From Geothrix sp. 21YS21S-2 (lineage in GTDB: Bacteria > Acidobacteriota > Holophagae > Holophagales > Holophagaceae), in assembly GCF_030846775.1 (NCBI RefSeq), contig NZ_CP132910.1, positions 1,956,001 through 2,020,000 on the forward strand: DNA of 64,000 nt. Reading direction: 5' to 3'. The position numbers and the translations under genes were made by a program. Below are positions 1 through 11,911 of the stretch, one piece after another (the stretch's first letter is position 1; each line of letters starts with the position of its first letter). The notes beneath the pieces are model-generated. The model searched no databases. It worked only from the letters and a program-made list of their open reading frames with translations, and was not told where the DNA came from.

Positions 1-1664
1 TGCAGCGCGGCCACCGCGTCGCGGCTGCCGGGGCGCACTTCGTCGGCGAGGGCGAACAGCGCCAGGACGGCCTTGCCGTCGGTGAGCAGGAGGGTGGTCT
101 TGCCCTGCTGCTCCAGGGCCTCGAGGCGCGCCTCCAGTTCCGGCGAGCAGACCCCCAGCTCCTCGATGAGGTGGTGGTTGCCCAGGCTGTAGACGGTGCC
201 GCCGATGCTCCCCTGCACCCCCTGGCCGGGCAGGGCGCGGAAGGCCTCGACCTCGGCCACGGGGACGCCGGGCCGCACCAGGGCCCGGGACACGGGGTGG
301 TCCGAACGGGAGGCCAGGCTCGTGGCCAGGCGCCACGCGGCGTCCCCCTCCAGGGCCAGGGGCGCGAAATCCGTGAGCGCCGGTTCGCCCCGGGTGAGGG
401 TGCCGGTCTTGTCGAAGGCGATCCAGGCGAGGTTCCGGCCCTCCTCCAGCCAGCGCCCGCCCTTGACGAGGATCCCGTGGCGGGTGGCGGCGGCGAGGCC
501 GCTGACGACGGTCACGGGGGTGGAGATCACCAGGGCGCAGGGGCAGGCGATCACCAGCAGCACCAGGGCCCGGTAGACCCACACGGACCAGGCGCCCCCC
601 AGGAGGAGCGGCGGCGCCACCGCCACCGCCACGGCCACGATCAGCACCGCGGGGGTGTAGATCTTCGCGAAGCGGTCCACGAACCGGTGGGTGGGTGACC
701 GGGACTCCTGGGCCTCCTCCACCGCGTGGATGATGCGGGCCAGGGTGGTGGAGCCCTCCTCGGCGGTGACCGTGAATTCGAAGGAGCCGGTGAGGTTGAG
801 GGTGCCCGCGAAGACCGGATCCCCCTCGCCCTTGTCGACGGGGAGGCTCTCCCCGGTGATTGGGGCCTGGTTCACCGAGGAGCGCCCCGCGGCCACCTTC
901 CCGTCCAGGGGGATGGCCTCCCCGGGGCCCACCCGCACCCGGTCCCCCACCCGCACCGACCGGGCCTCGGCCTCGGCCCAGCCGCCGGGGCCCAGGACCG
1001 TGGCCGTCGCCGGGGAGAGCCGCAGGAGGCCGTGGATGGCGTTCCGGGCCCGGTCCAGGCTCAGCGTCTCGATGCGCTCGGCCAGGGCGAACAGCACCAT
1101 CACCATGGCCGCCTCCGGCCACTCCCGCAGGGCCATGGCCCCGGTGACGGCGATGCTCATGAGGGCGTTGATGTTCATGTCGCCGTTGCGCAGGCTGATC
1201 CAGCCCTTGCGGTAGGTGCCCAGGCCGCAGGCGGCCACCGCCGCCACGGCCAGGACCGGGGAGGCCCAGGACGGCAGTCCGGCCAGGGCCGCCGCCTCGG
1301 AGGCCAGGGCGGCCAGGGCGCCCAGGGCCAGGGACCAGGGCCACGTCCGCGCCGGGGGCGCCGGGGGGGCGTCCATGGACTCGGGCGTCATGCCCAGCTC
1401 CCGGATGGCGCCTTCGATCTCCGGCAGGAGCCCGGGGGCGTGGACGACCGACAGGACCCGCTCCATCAGGTTGAACTCCAGGCCGTGGAGGCCCTTGCGG
1501 CCCCCCAGCTTCTTCCGGATCAGGGCCTCCTCGGTGGGGCAGTCCATCTGGGCGATGCGCAGCCGGCTGCGCAGGGCGCCTTCCGGAACCTCCCCGGGGG
1601 CGTCCGGGACGGCCGCCTCGCAGTGGCAGTGGGAGCAGGTTGAAGGTTCTCGGTCGAAAGCCAT
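1..1664 (-). CDS. cadA: Heavy-metal P1B-type ATPase (Zn/Cd/Pb efflux), 3' end beyond window
   Basis: Exports soft divalent metal ions across the inner membrane using ATP. 554 codons are visible and the reading frame is still open at position 1, so the nucleotide-binding end is missing. Reading from the start at 1664: a short Cys/His-rich N-terminus (CSHCHC), a metal-binding-like domain with MDCPTEE near residue 40, membrane segments, the transmembrane CPC metal site (Cys374-Pro-Cys376) and the phosphorylation motif DKTGTLT at Asp418. CPC plus MDCPTEE is typical of CadA/ZntA pumps rather than copper pumps, although CPC alone would not separate them. It is divergent from a CadR-like regulator, which supports Zn/Cd/Pb. 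The ATG at 1664 lies only 6-7 bases downstream of the predicted -10 box, so the mRNA may be leaderless. Confidence 0.93.
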   Translation of the reverse strand, partial: MAFDREPSTCSHCHCEAAVPDAPGEVPEGALRSRLRIAQMDCPTEEALIRKKLGGRKGLHGLEFNLMERVLSVVHAPGLLPEIEGAIRELGMTPESMDAPPAPPARTWPWSLALGALAALASEAAALAGLPSWASPVLAVAAVAACGLGTYRKGWISLRNGDMNINALMSIAVTGAMALREWPEAAMVMVLFALAERIETLSLDRARNAIHGLLRLSPATATVLGPGGWAEAEARSVRVGDRVRVGPGEAIPLDGKVAAGRSSVNQAPITGESLPVDKGEGDPVFAGTLNLTGSFEFTVTAEEGSTTLARIIHAVEEAQESRSPTHRFVDRFAKIYTPAVLIVAVAVAVAPPLLLGGAWSVWVYRALVLLVIACPCALVISTPVTVVSGLAAATRHGILVKGGRWLEEGRNLAWIAFDKTGTLTRGEPALTDFAPLALEGDAAWRLATSLASRSDHPVSRALVRPGVPVAEVEAFRALPGQGVQGSIGGTVYSLGNHHLIEELGVCSPELEARLEALEQQGKTTLLLTDGKAVLALFALADEVRPGSRDAVAAL

Positions 1665-1669
1665 GGCCC

Positions 1670-1700
1670 ATTTCAAACCCTGAAGCTACTTTAGGGTCAA
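1670..1700 (-). promoter_or_regulatory. MerR-family operator and cadA promoter with long spacer
   Basis: A near-perfect 21-base dyad at 1677-1697 (ACCCTGAAG/CTTTAGGGT, one mismatch between arms) sits between a -35 box TTGACC (1700-1695) and a -10 box TGAAAT (1675-1670) on the minus strand. The spacer is 19 bp. Over-long spacers with the operator inside are the hallmark of MerR-regulated promoters, where the metal-bound activator twists the DNA. The dyad closely resembles known CadR/PbrR operators. Confidence 0.85.
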
Positions 1701-1723
1701 GGGATTTCCGGGGAGGGCCGTCC

Positions 1724-2155
1724 ATGACCATAGGCGAATTGGCACAGGCGGCCCAGTGCACCGTGGAGACCATCCGCTACTACGAGAAGGAGGGCCTCCT
1801 GCCGGCCCCGGGCCGCACCGGCGCCAACTACCGGCGCTATGCCGCCGTGCACCTGGAGCGCCTGCGCTTCGTGCGGCACTGCCGGGCCCTGGACATGGCC
1901 CACGCCGAGATCCGGTCCCTCACCGCCCTGCTGGACCAGCCCCAGCTGGACTGCGGCGCCGTCAACGTCATCCTGGACGAGCACATCGACCACGTGCGGG
2001 TGCGCATCGACCAGCTGGTCCAGCTGGAGGCCCAGCTGAAGAGCCTGCGGGACCGCTGCCGCACGGAGCGCACGGTGGAGGACTGCGGCATCCTCCAGGG
2101 CCTCGCGGAGATGGAGGGGGAGGCCCGCACGGGCAGACCCACCCACCTGGGGTAG
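1724..2155 (+). CDS. cadR: MerR-family metal-responsive regulator, CadR/PbrR-like
   Basis: 143-residue transcription regulator. The N-terminal winged helix-turn-helix (MTIGELAQAA...ETIRYYEKEGLL) is typical MerR; a dimerisation helix follows (about 85-115). Cys77, Cys112 and Cys121 match the three-cysteine metal site arrangement of CadR/PbrR, so it probably senses Cd, Pb or Zn. The ATG at 1724 is chosen because GGGAGGG (1711-1717) precedes it and homologues begin with this M-x-IGELA motif; the frame stays open upstream to 1640 but that part has no domain. It diverges from the P-type ATPase gene and the operator lies between them, so it should regulate the pump and itself. Confidence 0.93.
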   Translation: MTIGELAQAAQCTVETIRYYEKEGLLPAPGRTGANYRRYAAVHLERLRFVRHCRALDMAHAEIRSLTALLDQPQLDCGAVNVILDEHIDHVRVRIDQLVQLEAQLKSLRDRCRTERTVEDCGILQGLAEMEGEARTGRPTHLG

Positions 2156-2187
2156 TAGACTGGGATTCCACCTCCAAGAGAGCGCGC

Positions 2188-4302
2188 ATGATCCTCCCGA
2201 CGATCCTTCTCGCCGGCGCCCTGTCGGCCCAGGCCTCCGGCCCCCGGACGCACTTCGTCAGGCAGGTCCTCCAGAACGCGGCGCGGCGCTCCGCCTGGGT
2301 CCTGGTGGCCCGGGAGCGGGACCTGGCCCCGGACCCGTGGCGGCTGGACGAGACCTTCCTGAGGCTCCAGGAGGACAAGGACCTCTCCGTCTTCGCGGCG
2401 CCCCCGTCCCCGGCCGTGCTGATGTGGGACCACTGGAGCCGTTCCTCCGAGGCGCGATGCCTGCTGGTGAGCCGGGACTTCAGGACGATCCTCGAGTTCC
2501 GGGGGCTGCCTTCCGGCGAGGCCCTGCTCGCGGCGATGACGGCGGGAGGCTACCGCACCGTGCGGGTGCGCCGGGAGGCCTTCCTGAAGGAGTTCCCCGA
2601 CCACGGGGAGGCGCTGGACGAGAAGCTGGGCTCGGCCCTGGGCGTCCTGGGGGCGCGCCTGCGCCTGTCCCAGGCCCTGACGGAGCCCGAGGCGGACCGG
2701 ATGTACCAGGAGACCGCCGACACCCTGGACCAGCTCCTCAAGCTTCCGGACTGGTGGCGGCTCTCCCGCATGCCGGACCTGGCCCGGGCCCTGGAGGAGG
2801 GTCAGGCGGGACGCTCCCCTCGCATGCGAGGCATCATGACCGGCCTGCGGGAGGCCGCCCGGGAGCGCTGGGCCCGCTCCCCGGCCTCGGGCAGCGCCCG
2901 GGAGGGGGCCTTGTGGATCGCCCTGGAGCGCGGGCTGGAGGAGGACCGGGTGGGTATCCTGCCCGACCTGGTCCCGCCGCCGGGGGAGACCTGGCCCAGC
3001 CGCCTCGAGGTCAACCTCCTGGTGCGCAGGCCCTGGATGCGCAAGGAGTGGAGAGGCGTGGCGGCCTTCCTGGAGGACCTGCCCGAGGTCATCCCGGGCC
3101 GGGCCGCGGGGCCCGGGGACTGGCGGCGCTTCGTGGAACTGCAGGTCCACGTGCGGCTCCTGCTGGCGGTGGCCTATGGCAAGCAGCTTCTCTGGGAGAA
3201 CGCCGACGCGGCGGCCCTGGAGTGCCGCCGGTGGGCGGGAGGCTCCTGGCCCGCGGCCGCGCAGGCCCTGCTGGACGCCTTCGCCATGGAGCCCTTGCCC
3301 CGCAGCTTCTCCGGCATCCTGGGGCTGGATGCCCTCCCCGACTGGCCCATCCCGGTGCGGGAGGAGCCTCTGCGCCTGGTCCGCAAGGGACCGCCCCTGA
3401 AGCCTGCGCAGGACGCCGCGCTCCGCGGCGACCCCGCCTTCCTCCTCTGGGGGCCCCGGGAACTCCGCTGGGGCATGGCTTCGCCCCGGGAGGCGGAAAT
3501 CATGGGGCAGAGCGCCTGGGGGGCCTTCCGGGGCGCCACGACCCTCCTCGCCGCCTGGGAGGATCCGGCGCGTCCCGGCGCGATGGGCCATACCCTCGAG
3601 GCCCTGGACACGCCACGGCTGGCCTGGCTCAACCCCTTCATCCGCCGGGACCCCATCCACCTGGACGCCCGCCGGAAGCGGTTCCGCATCCTGCGGGACC
3701 GCATGCCCTCCCCCGGGCTGGAACCCGCCCTCGCCGCCGACGCCACGGCGGCGTTCCTGGAGGTGGAGACCGGCGAGGGCGGCTGGCGCCCGGATACCGC
3801 CGCCTGGGCCGCGCCCCTCGCCGCCGCCATGCCCGAACTGGAGGCCGCCCTGCGCCGGTGGCCAAGCTCCGCCGGGCTCTGGGAGACCTGGATCTCCTGG
3901 GCCCGGCTGTGCCCGGACCGGCCCTCCGCCTACGCCTTCGCCCGGACGATGCCCGCCGCCGAGCCCCGTTCCCGGTGGCTTTGCCTCCTGCCGGAGAAGG
4001 TCCACCGGGCCGTGGCCCGGGAGCTCCTGGAGGCGCACCGCGACGTGGAGTGCCGCGGCTGGTTCCAGGAATGCTGGGAGGGGCTGAAGCTCGTGGCCGA
4101 CGACCTTCCGGTGCGCATCACCTCCGCCCAGGTGGACCTCGTCTTCCCCTTCCTCAAGGCCGCCGGGGAGGACGGCACGGAACTGGCGAGGGAGCGCGAC
4201 GCCCTCCTGGCGAGCATCCCCGCCCCGCGCCCACCCTCGGCGGAACCCGCGCCCGGCGCCTTCGCGGCGCTCACGGACCTGCGGGTTCCGGGGCGGAAGT
4301 GA
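2188..4302 (+). CDS. Secreted protein of unknown function (704 aa)
   Basis: I do not recognise a family. The predicted protein starts with a short hydrophobic signal-like stretch (MILPTILLAGALSAQA), so it is probably exported. The rest is rich in Leu, Arg, Trp and Glu, looks mostly helical, and has no catalytic motif that I can identify. The open frame continues upstream to 1756 across the MerR gene, but the ATG at 2188 gives a signal peptide and avoids that overlap. It is co-directional with the regulator (32 bases after its stop) and could be read through from it, but nothing links it to metals. Its stop codon is one base from the stop of the convergent S9 peptidase gene. Confidence 0.75.
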   Translation: MILPTILLAGALSAQASGPRTHFVRQVLQNAARRSAWVLVARERDLAPDPWRLDETFLRLQEDKDLSVFAAPPSPAVLMWDHWSRSSEARCLLVSRDFRTILEFRGLPSGEALLAAMTAGGYRTVRVRREAFLKEFPDHGEALDEKLGSALGVLGARLRLSQALTEPEADRMYQETADTLDQLLKLPDWWRLSRMPDLARALEEGQAGRSPRMRGIMTGLREAARERWARSPASGSAREGALWIALERGLEEDRVGILPDLVPPPGETWPSRLEVNLLVRRPWMRKEWRGVAAFLEDLPEVIPGRAAGPGDWRRFVELQVHVRLLLAVAYGKQLLWENADAAALECRRWAGGSWPAAAQALLDAFAMEPLPRSFSGILGLDALPDWPIPVREEPLRLVRKGPPLKPAQDAALRGDPAFLLWGPRELRWGMASPREAEIMGQSAWGAFRGATTLLAAWEDPARPGAMGHTLEALDTPRLAWLNPFIRRDPIHLDARRKRFRILRDRMPSPGLEPALAADATAAFLEVETGEGGWRPDTAAWAAPLAAAMPELEAALRRWPSSAGLWETWISWARLCPDRPSAYAFARTMPAAEPRSRWLCLLPEKVHRAVARELLEAHRDVECRGWFQECWEGLKLVADDLPVRITSAQVDLVFPFLKAAGEDGTELARERDALLASIPAPRPPSAEPAPGAFAALTDLRVPGRK

Positions 4303-4303
4303 T

Positions 4304-6391
4304 TCAGCGCAGCGTCTTGTCCAGGAAGGTGTAGGCCAGGGCCCAGAAATGCGCGGTCTGGCGGTTGTCGGCGCCCGCGCCGTGGCCGCCCTCGATGTTC
4401 TCGAAGTACCGCACGTCGTAGCCCATGTCCTTCATCTTCGCGAACATCTTGCGGGCGTGGGCGGGGTGCACCCGGTCGTCCCGGGTGGTGGTCATGAAGA
4501 AGGTGGCGGGGTACTTCCGGCCCGCCTTCACGTTCTGGTAGGGGGAGAAGGTCTGGAGGTAGGCCCACTCCTCGGGCTTGTCGGGATCGCCGTACTCCTC
4601 CATCCAGGAGGCGCCCGCCAGCAGGTGGGAGTACCGCTTCATGTCCAGCAGGGGCACCTGGCAAACCACGGAGCCCATGAGCTCGGGGTACATGACCAGC
4701 ATGTTGCCCACCAGCAGCCCGCCGTTGCTGCCGCCCATGATGCCCAGGTGCTTCGGGGAGGTCACCTTCCTCGCGGCCAGGTCCCGCGCCACGGCGGCGA
4801 AGTCCTCGTAGGCCCGGGGGCGGTTGGCCTTGAGGGCGGCCTGGTGCCACCGGGGGCCGTACTCGCCGCCCCCGCGGATGTTCGCGAGGACCAGCACCCC
4901 GCCCCGGCTCAGCCACGCGCGGCCCACGGCCCCGCTGTAGTAGGGCACGGAGGAGACCTCGAAGCCGCCGTAGCCGTCCAGCAGCGTGGGGTTGGCGCCG
5001 TCCAGCTTCAGGCCCTTGCGGGACACTTGGAAGTAGGGGATGCGGGTGCCGTCCTTGGAGGGGGTGAAGTGCTGGGTGACCTCGAGGTCCCCGGCGTCGA
5101 AGAAGGCCGGCAGGGACTTCAGCAGCCCGGGCTCCCGGCCCAGGGTGCCCAGGTAGAGGGAATCGGGGGTGAGGAAGTCCCGGGTGACCATGAAGAAGTC
5201 GTCCGAGGCTTCGTCGTCCACCGCGGAGACCGAGGTGGTGCCCATGGCCGGGGCGCCCTTGAGGGGCTCGGCCTTCCAGGTGCCCGGGGTCAGCACGGAA
5301 AGGCGGTTCTTCACGTCGTCCATGACGTTGAGGACCAGGCGGTTCCGCGTCCAGGTGGCGTCCTCCAGGGACGTGGTGGCGCTGGGCTGGAAGAGCACGG
5401 CGAAGTCGCGCCTGCCGGCCATGAAGTCGTCGAACTTCGCGGCGAGGAGGGACCCCGCGGCGTAGGTAGTGCCGCCCACCGTCCAGGAGGTGCGCAGCTT
5501 GACGGTGAGCCACTCGCGGTGGAGGGAGGGCTCGGCGTCCAGGGGCACGTCCACCTTGCGCCGGGAGCCGTCCTTCGCCAGCAGGAAGAATTCGTTGGTG
5601 AAGAAGGTGGGCTTGCGGACCAGGAAGTCCCTCTCGAACCCGGGAGCGGGGTCATGGTAGGCCACCGCCTCCATGTCGGTCTCCAGGCCCTCGAAGACCA
5701 ACTTGGCCTGGGCCAGGGGCGTGCCGCGCTTCCAGATCTTGGCCACCCGGGGGTACCCGGAGGTCGTCATGGAGCCCTTGCCGAAGTCGGTGCCCACGAA
5801 CAGGGTGTCCCTGTCGATCCAGCTCACCTGGGACTTGGCCAGGGGAAGGGAGAATCCGCCCTCCACGAAGGTCCGGGTCTCCACGTCGAACTCCCGCACC
5901 ACCGCGGCGTCGGAGCCGCCCGGAGACAGCGAGACCAGGCACCGGCGATAGTCGGGCCGCAGGAACTGCGCGCCGTGGAACACCCAGCCCTGCTTCTCGG
6001 CCTTGCCCAGGGCGTCGATGTCCAGCACGGTCTCCCAGGCGGGCTCGGCCTTGCGGTATTCCGCCAGGGTGGTGCGCCGCCAGAGGCCGCGGGGATGGGC
6101 CGCGTCCTTCCAGAAATTGTAGTAGTGGGCGCCCGACTTGGTGATGTAGGGGATCTTCTCCTTGGAATCCATGATCGCGAGGAGATCGTCCTCGAGCTTC
6201 CTGTAGGCGGGAGAACCTTCCAGCTCCTTCGCGGTGACGGCGTTGGCCGCCCGGACCCAGTCAAGGGACTTTTCGCCGGTGACGTCCTCCAGCCAGAGGT
6301 AGGCGTCCTCGGGGGCGGGGGTGGGTGCGGGGGTCTTGCCTGAGGCCATGAGCGTGATCCCTAGAAGGAGGGGCAACCATCTTCTTTCCAT
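4304..6391 (-). CDS. Prolyl oligopeptidase-family serine peptidase (S9), exported
   Basis: 695-residue serine peptidase that would cleave short peptides, typically after proline. An N-terminal signal-like stretch (MERRWLPLLLGITLMASG) suggests export to the periplasm. The beta-propeller covers roughly residues 30-430 and the alpha/beta-hydrolase domain follows: nucleophile Ser555 in GGSNGG, Asp638/639 in TRDDRVHP and His670 in EGGHGAG. All three catalytic elements are present and the length is normal for the family. The ATG at 6391 is preferred to the upstream TTG at 6403 because GGAG lies eight bases before it. It ends tail-to-tail with the unknown secreted protein. Together with the tricorn-like protease (23421-26612) it suggests peptide use. 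Confidence 0.93.
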   Translation of the reverse strand: MERRWLPLLLGITLMASGKTPAPTPAPEDAYLWLEDVTGEKSLDWVRAANAVTAKELEGSPAYRKLEDDLLAIMDSKEKIPYITKSGAHYYNFWKDAAHPRGLWRRTTLAEYRKAEPAWETVLDIDALGKAEKQGWVFHGAQFLRPDYRRCLVSLSPGGSDAAVVREFDVETRTFVEGGFSLPLAKSQVSWIDRDTLFVGTDFGKGSMTTSGYPRVAKIWKRGTPLAQAKLVFEGLETDMEAVAYHDPAPGFERDFLVRKPTFFTNEFFLLAKDGSRRKVDVPLDAEPSLHREWLTVKLRTSWTVGGTTYAAGSLLAAKFDDFMAGRRDFAVLFQPSATTSLEDATWTRNRLVLNVMDDVKNRLSVLTPGTWKAEPLKGAPAMGTTSVSAVDDEASDDFFMVTRDFLTPDSLYLGTLGREPGLLKSLPAFFDAGDLEVTQHFTPSKDGTRIPYFQVSRKGLKLDGANPTLLDGYGGFEVSSVPYYSGAVGRAWLSRGGVLVLANIRGGGEYGPRWHQAALKANRPRAYEDFAAVARDLAARKVTSPKHLGIMGGSNGGLLVGNMLVMYPELMGSVVCQVPLLDMKRYSHLLAGASWMEEYGDPDKPEEWAYLQTFSPYQNVKAGRKYPATFFMTTTRDDRVHPAHARKMFAKMKDMGYDVRYFENIEGGHGAGADNRQTAHFWALAYTFLDKTLR

Positions 6392-6465
6392 TTGTGGCTC
6401 CAAGTCCAGTTACCTGGGGTAACCAAACAACCTTCCCACCGGACGGGCCGGCCTGTCAAAGAACG

Positions 6466-8274
6466 TCAGCAACCTTCGTACAGGTTCCCGATGGCGTCGG
6501 CGTAGCGCTCGCACACCGCCTTGCGCTTGATCTTGAGGCTGGGGGTGAGCAGACCGGAGTCCAGGGTCATCTCCTCGCTGGAGAGGACGATCTTCCGGAT
6601 GCGCTCGAAGTTGGACAGGTGCTCGTTGATGCGTTCGATGCGCGACATGACCTTGGCCATGGCCTCGGGCCGGGCCACCAGCTCGGCGTCGGACGCGTAC
6701 GCGACCCCGGCGCGCTCCGCCCAGCGGCGCAGGCTGGCCATGTTGGCGATGATGATCGCGCTGAGGAAGTTGCGGTGGTCCCCGATGACCACGGCCTGGG
6801 CGATGTACTTGTCCTGGGTCAGGAGCCGCTCCAGGGGCTGGGGGGCGACGTTCTTGCCGCCGGAAGTGACCAGGAGCTCCTTCTTGCGGTCCGTAATCCG
6901 CAGGCGGCCCAGCTCGTCGAGGGCCCCGATGTCGCCGGTGCGGAAGTAGCCCTCCTCGTCGAAGGCCTGCTCCGTGGCGAAGGGGTCGTTCCAGTAGCCC
7001 AGGGTCACGTTGGGCCCCTGGCAGAGGATCTCCCCGTCCTCGCTGAGCTTGAGGAAGGGCTTGCCCTGCCATTCGTCCAGGAGGGGCTTGCCCACGTATC
7101 CGGGCCGGACCTGGTTGACCATGTTGATCGTCAGGATGGGGCTGGTCTCCGACAGGCCGTAGCCCTCGAAGACCGGCACGCCGGCCGCCCAGAAGAACTC
7201 CATGACGGGCGCGCCCAGGGCGGCCCCGCCCGAGGCCGAGATCTCCAGGCGCCCCCCCAGCCGGTCCCGCACCTTGGAAAAGACGGCCCTGTCGGCCGCC
7301 CCGTAGAGCGCCCCCAGCAGCAGCCCCGGCGCCTTGCCCACGTAGCGCAGGGCCGCCATGCGCCGCCCCACCCACATGGCCCAGTGGAAGACGTAGCGCT
7401 TGGCGGGGCCCGCCGCGGCCACCGCCTCGCGGATCCGCGCGTAGACCTTCTCGTACACCCGCGGCACCGCCAGCAGCACCTGGGGACGAACCTCCAGGAA
7501 GGCCGCGGGCAGGTTCTCCAGGTCGGTGACGTAGTAGATCGCCACCCCCGCGTGGAACATCGTGTAGTGCCCCCCCATCCGCTCGAAGATGTGGGAAAGC
7601 GGCAGGAAGCTCATGCAGCGCTGGCCCGGATGGATCTCTAGCACCTTCAGGGCCGCCAGGATGTTGGAGACCAGGTTCCCGTGGGTGAGCATGGCCCCCT
7701 TGGGCTCGCCGGTGGTGCCCGAAGTGTAGATGAGCGTGAGGAGCTGGCCCGGGTCCCGCTGCGAGGCCCAGACCCGCACCTGGGGCCGCAGGTCCTCCTG
7801 GAGCCTCCCTGCGGCCTGCAGGCCCTTCCAGGTGAGGATGCGCCGCCCGGGAACCTCCGGAGGCTCGCCGTCCATGAGCACCGCGGTCTGAAGCTCCGGC
7901 AGCCGGGGCCAGGCCGCCAGGACCTTGTCGAGCTGGGTCTGCGTGGAGCAGAAGATCATCCGGGCCCCGCTGTGCCGGATGATGTACTCGGTGGAGAGGG
8001 GGTTCAGGGTGGGATAGACCGGGGCGGAGACGATGCCGAGGATGGCGCAGGCGTAGTCGGCCATGGCCCATTCGGGCCGGTTCTCGCAGAGGATGGCCAC
8101 CCGGTCGCCCTCCAGGATCCCCTCGTGCCGGAGCGCCAGGGCCAGCCGCTCCACCGTCGTTTGGATATCCCGATGGGAGAGCGGGACATACGTTCCCCCG
8201 GCCTTGTAGGCCATGGCATCGGGCAGGTCATGACCCAGGGCTTCGTAAAAAAGCTCTGCAATGGTCTTGATCAA
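6466..8274 (-). CDS. fadD: Long-chain fatty-acid--CoA ligase (AMP-forming)
   Basis: 602-residue acyl-adenylate enzyme that activates fatty acids to acyl-CoA with ATP, the entry step of beta-oxidation. The AMP-binding P-loop motif YTSGTTGEPKG is at residues 183-193, the GYGLSETSP motif lies in the middle, and the C-terminal lid carries TGDIG and ITDRKKELLV. It is most like the FAA1/FadD15 branch. The start is a TTG at 8274 with GGAGGAG eight bases upstream; no ATG fits. It is divergent from the fadJ operon across 266 bases, so the two are probably co-regulated. Chain-length preference cannot be read from sequence alone. Confidence 0.9.
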   Translation of the reverse strand: MIKTIAELFYEALGHDLPDAMAYKAGGTYVPLSHRDIQTTVERLALALRHEGILEGDRVAILCENRPEWAMADYACAILGIVSAPVYPTLNPLSTEYIIRHSGARMIFCSTQTQLDKVLAAWPRLPELQTAVLMDGEPPEVPGRRILTWKGLQAAGRLQEDLRPQVRVWASQRDPGQLLTLIYTSGTTGEPKGAMLTHGNLVSNILAALKVLEIHPGQRCMSFLPLSHIFERMGGHYTMFHAGVAIYYVTDLENLPAAFLEVRPQVLLAVPRVYEKVYARIREAVAAAGPAKRYVFHWAMWVGRRMAALRYVGKAPGLLLGALYGAADRAVFSKVRDRLGGRLEISASGGAALGAPVMEFFWAAGVPVFEGYGLSETSPILTINMVNQVRPGYVGKPLLDEWQGKPFLKLSEDGEILCQGPNVTLGYWNDPFATEQAFDEEGYFRTGDIGALDELGRLRITDRKKELLVTSGGKNVAPQPLERLLTQDKYIAQAVVIGDHRNFLSAIIIANMASLRRWAERAGVAYASDAELVARPEAMAKVMSRIERINEHLSNFERIRKIVLSSEEMTLDSGLLTPSLKIKRKAVCERYADAIGNLYEGC

Positions 8275-8441
8275 CGGGATCTCCTCCGAGGTTGGGTCAT
8301 CCTATATCCAATTCACCGGGAAAAAAGAAATAATCAAATCTTGCATGGGGGTCCGGGAGGCGGCAGAATGCTCCATCTTTTCCAGCTACGCCGCCGTGCT
8401 GATGGGTTTCGGCGAGAATCTGGGCGGAGCGGGAAACTGAA

Positions 8442-8475
8442 AAACTAAATAGTTTATTCGATATTAATTGATCGA
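8442..8475. promoter_or_regulatory. AT-rich inverted repeats in fadD/fadJ divergent control region
   Basis: The 266-base gap between the acyl-CoA synthetase and fadJ has an AT-rich core unlike its surroundings. It contains a perfect 14-base dyad AAACTA-AA-TAGTTT (8442-8455) and directly after it TCGAT-N8-ATCGA (8458-8475). These are good candidate operators for a fatty-acid-responsive repressor (FadR/FadP/TetR type), but no regulator gene is adjacent. I could not place unambiguous -35/-10 boxes. Confidence 0.45.
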
Positions 8476-8540
8476 TTCTCACCGTTATCCCCCGCCGACA
8501 CCCCAGGACAACCCGGTCAATTTATAGGAGCACCCGCACC

Positions 8541-11863
<3,323 letters not shown>

Positions 11864-11911
11864 TACCTGACAATCCAGCCCACAAGGTTTCCTCACCGAT
11901 ACGGAGGCACT

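Noticed and set aside
4349-6343. 664-codon open frame on the plus strand opposite the S9 peptidase
   Set aside because: Its product is low-complexity (Gly/Val/His/Leu-rich), and the opposite strand encodes a peptidase with an intact catalytic triad. Long antisense frames are expected at this GC content; the same holds for frames opposite fadJ, the thiolase, the dehydrogenase, the tricorn-like gene and sbcC.
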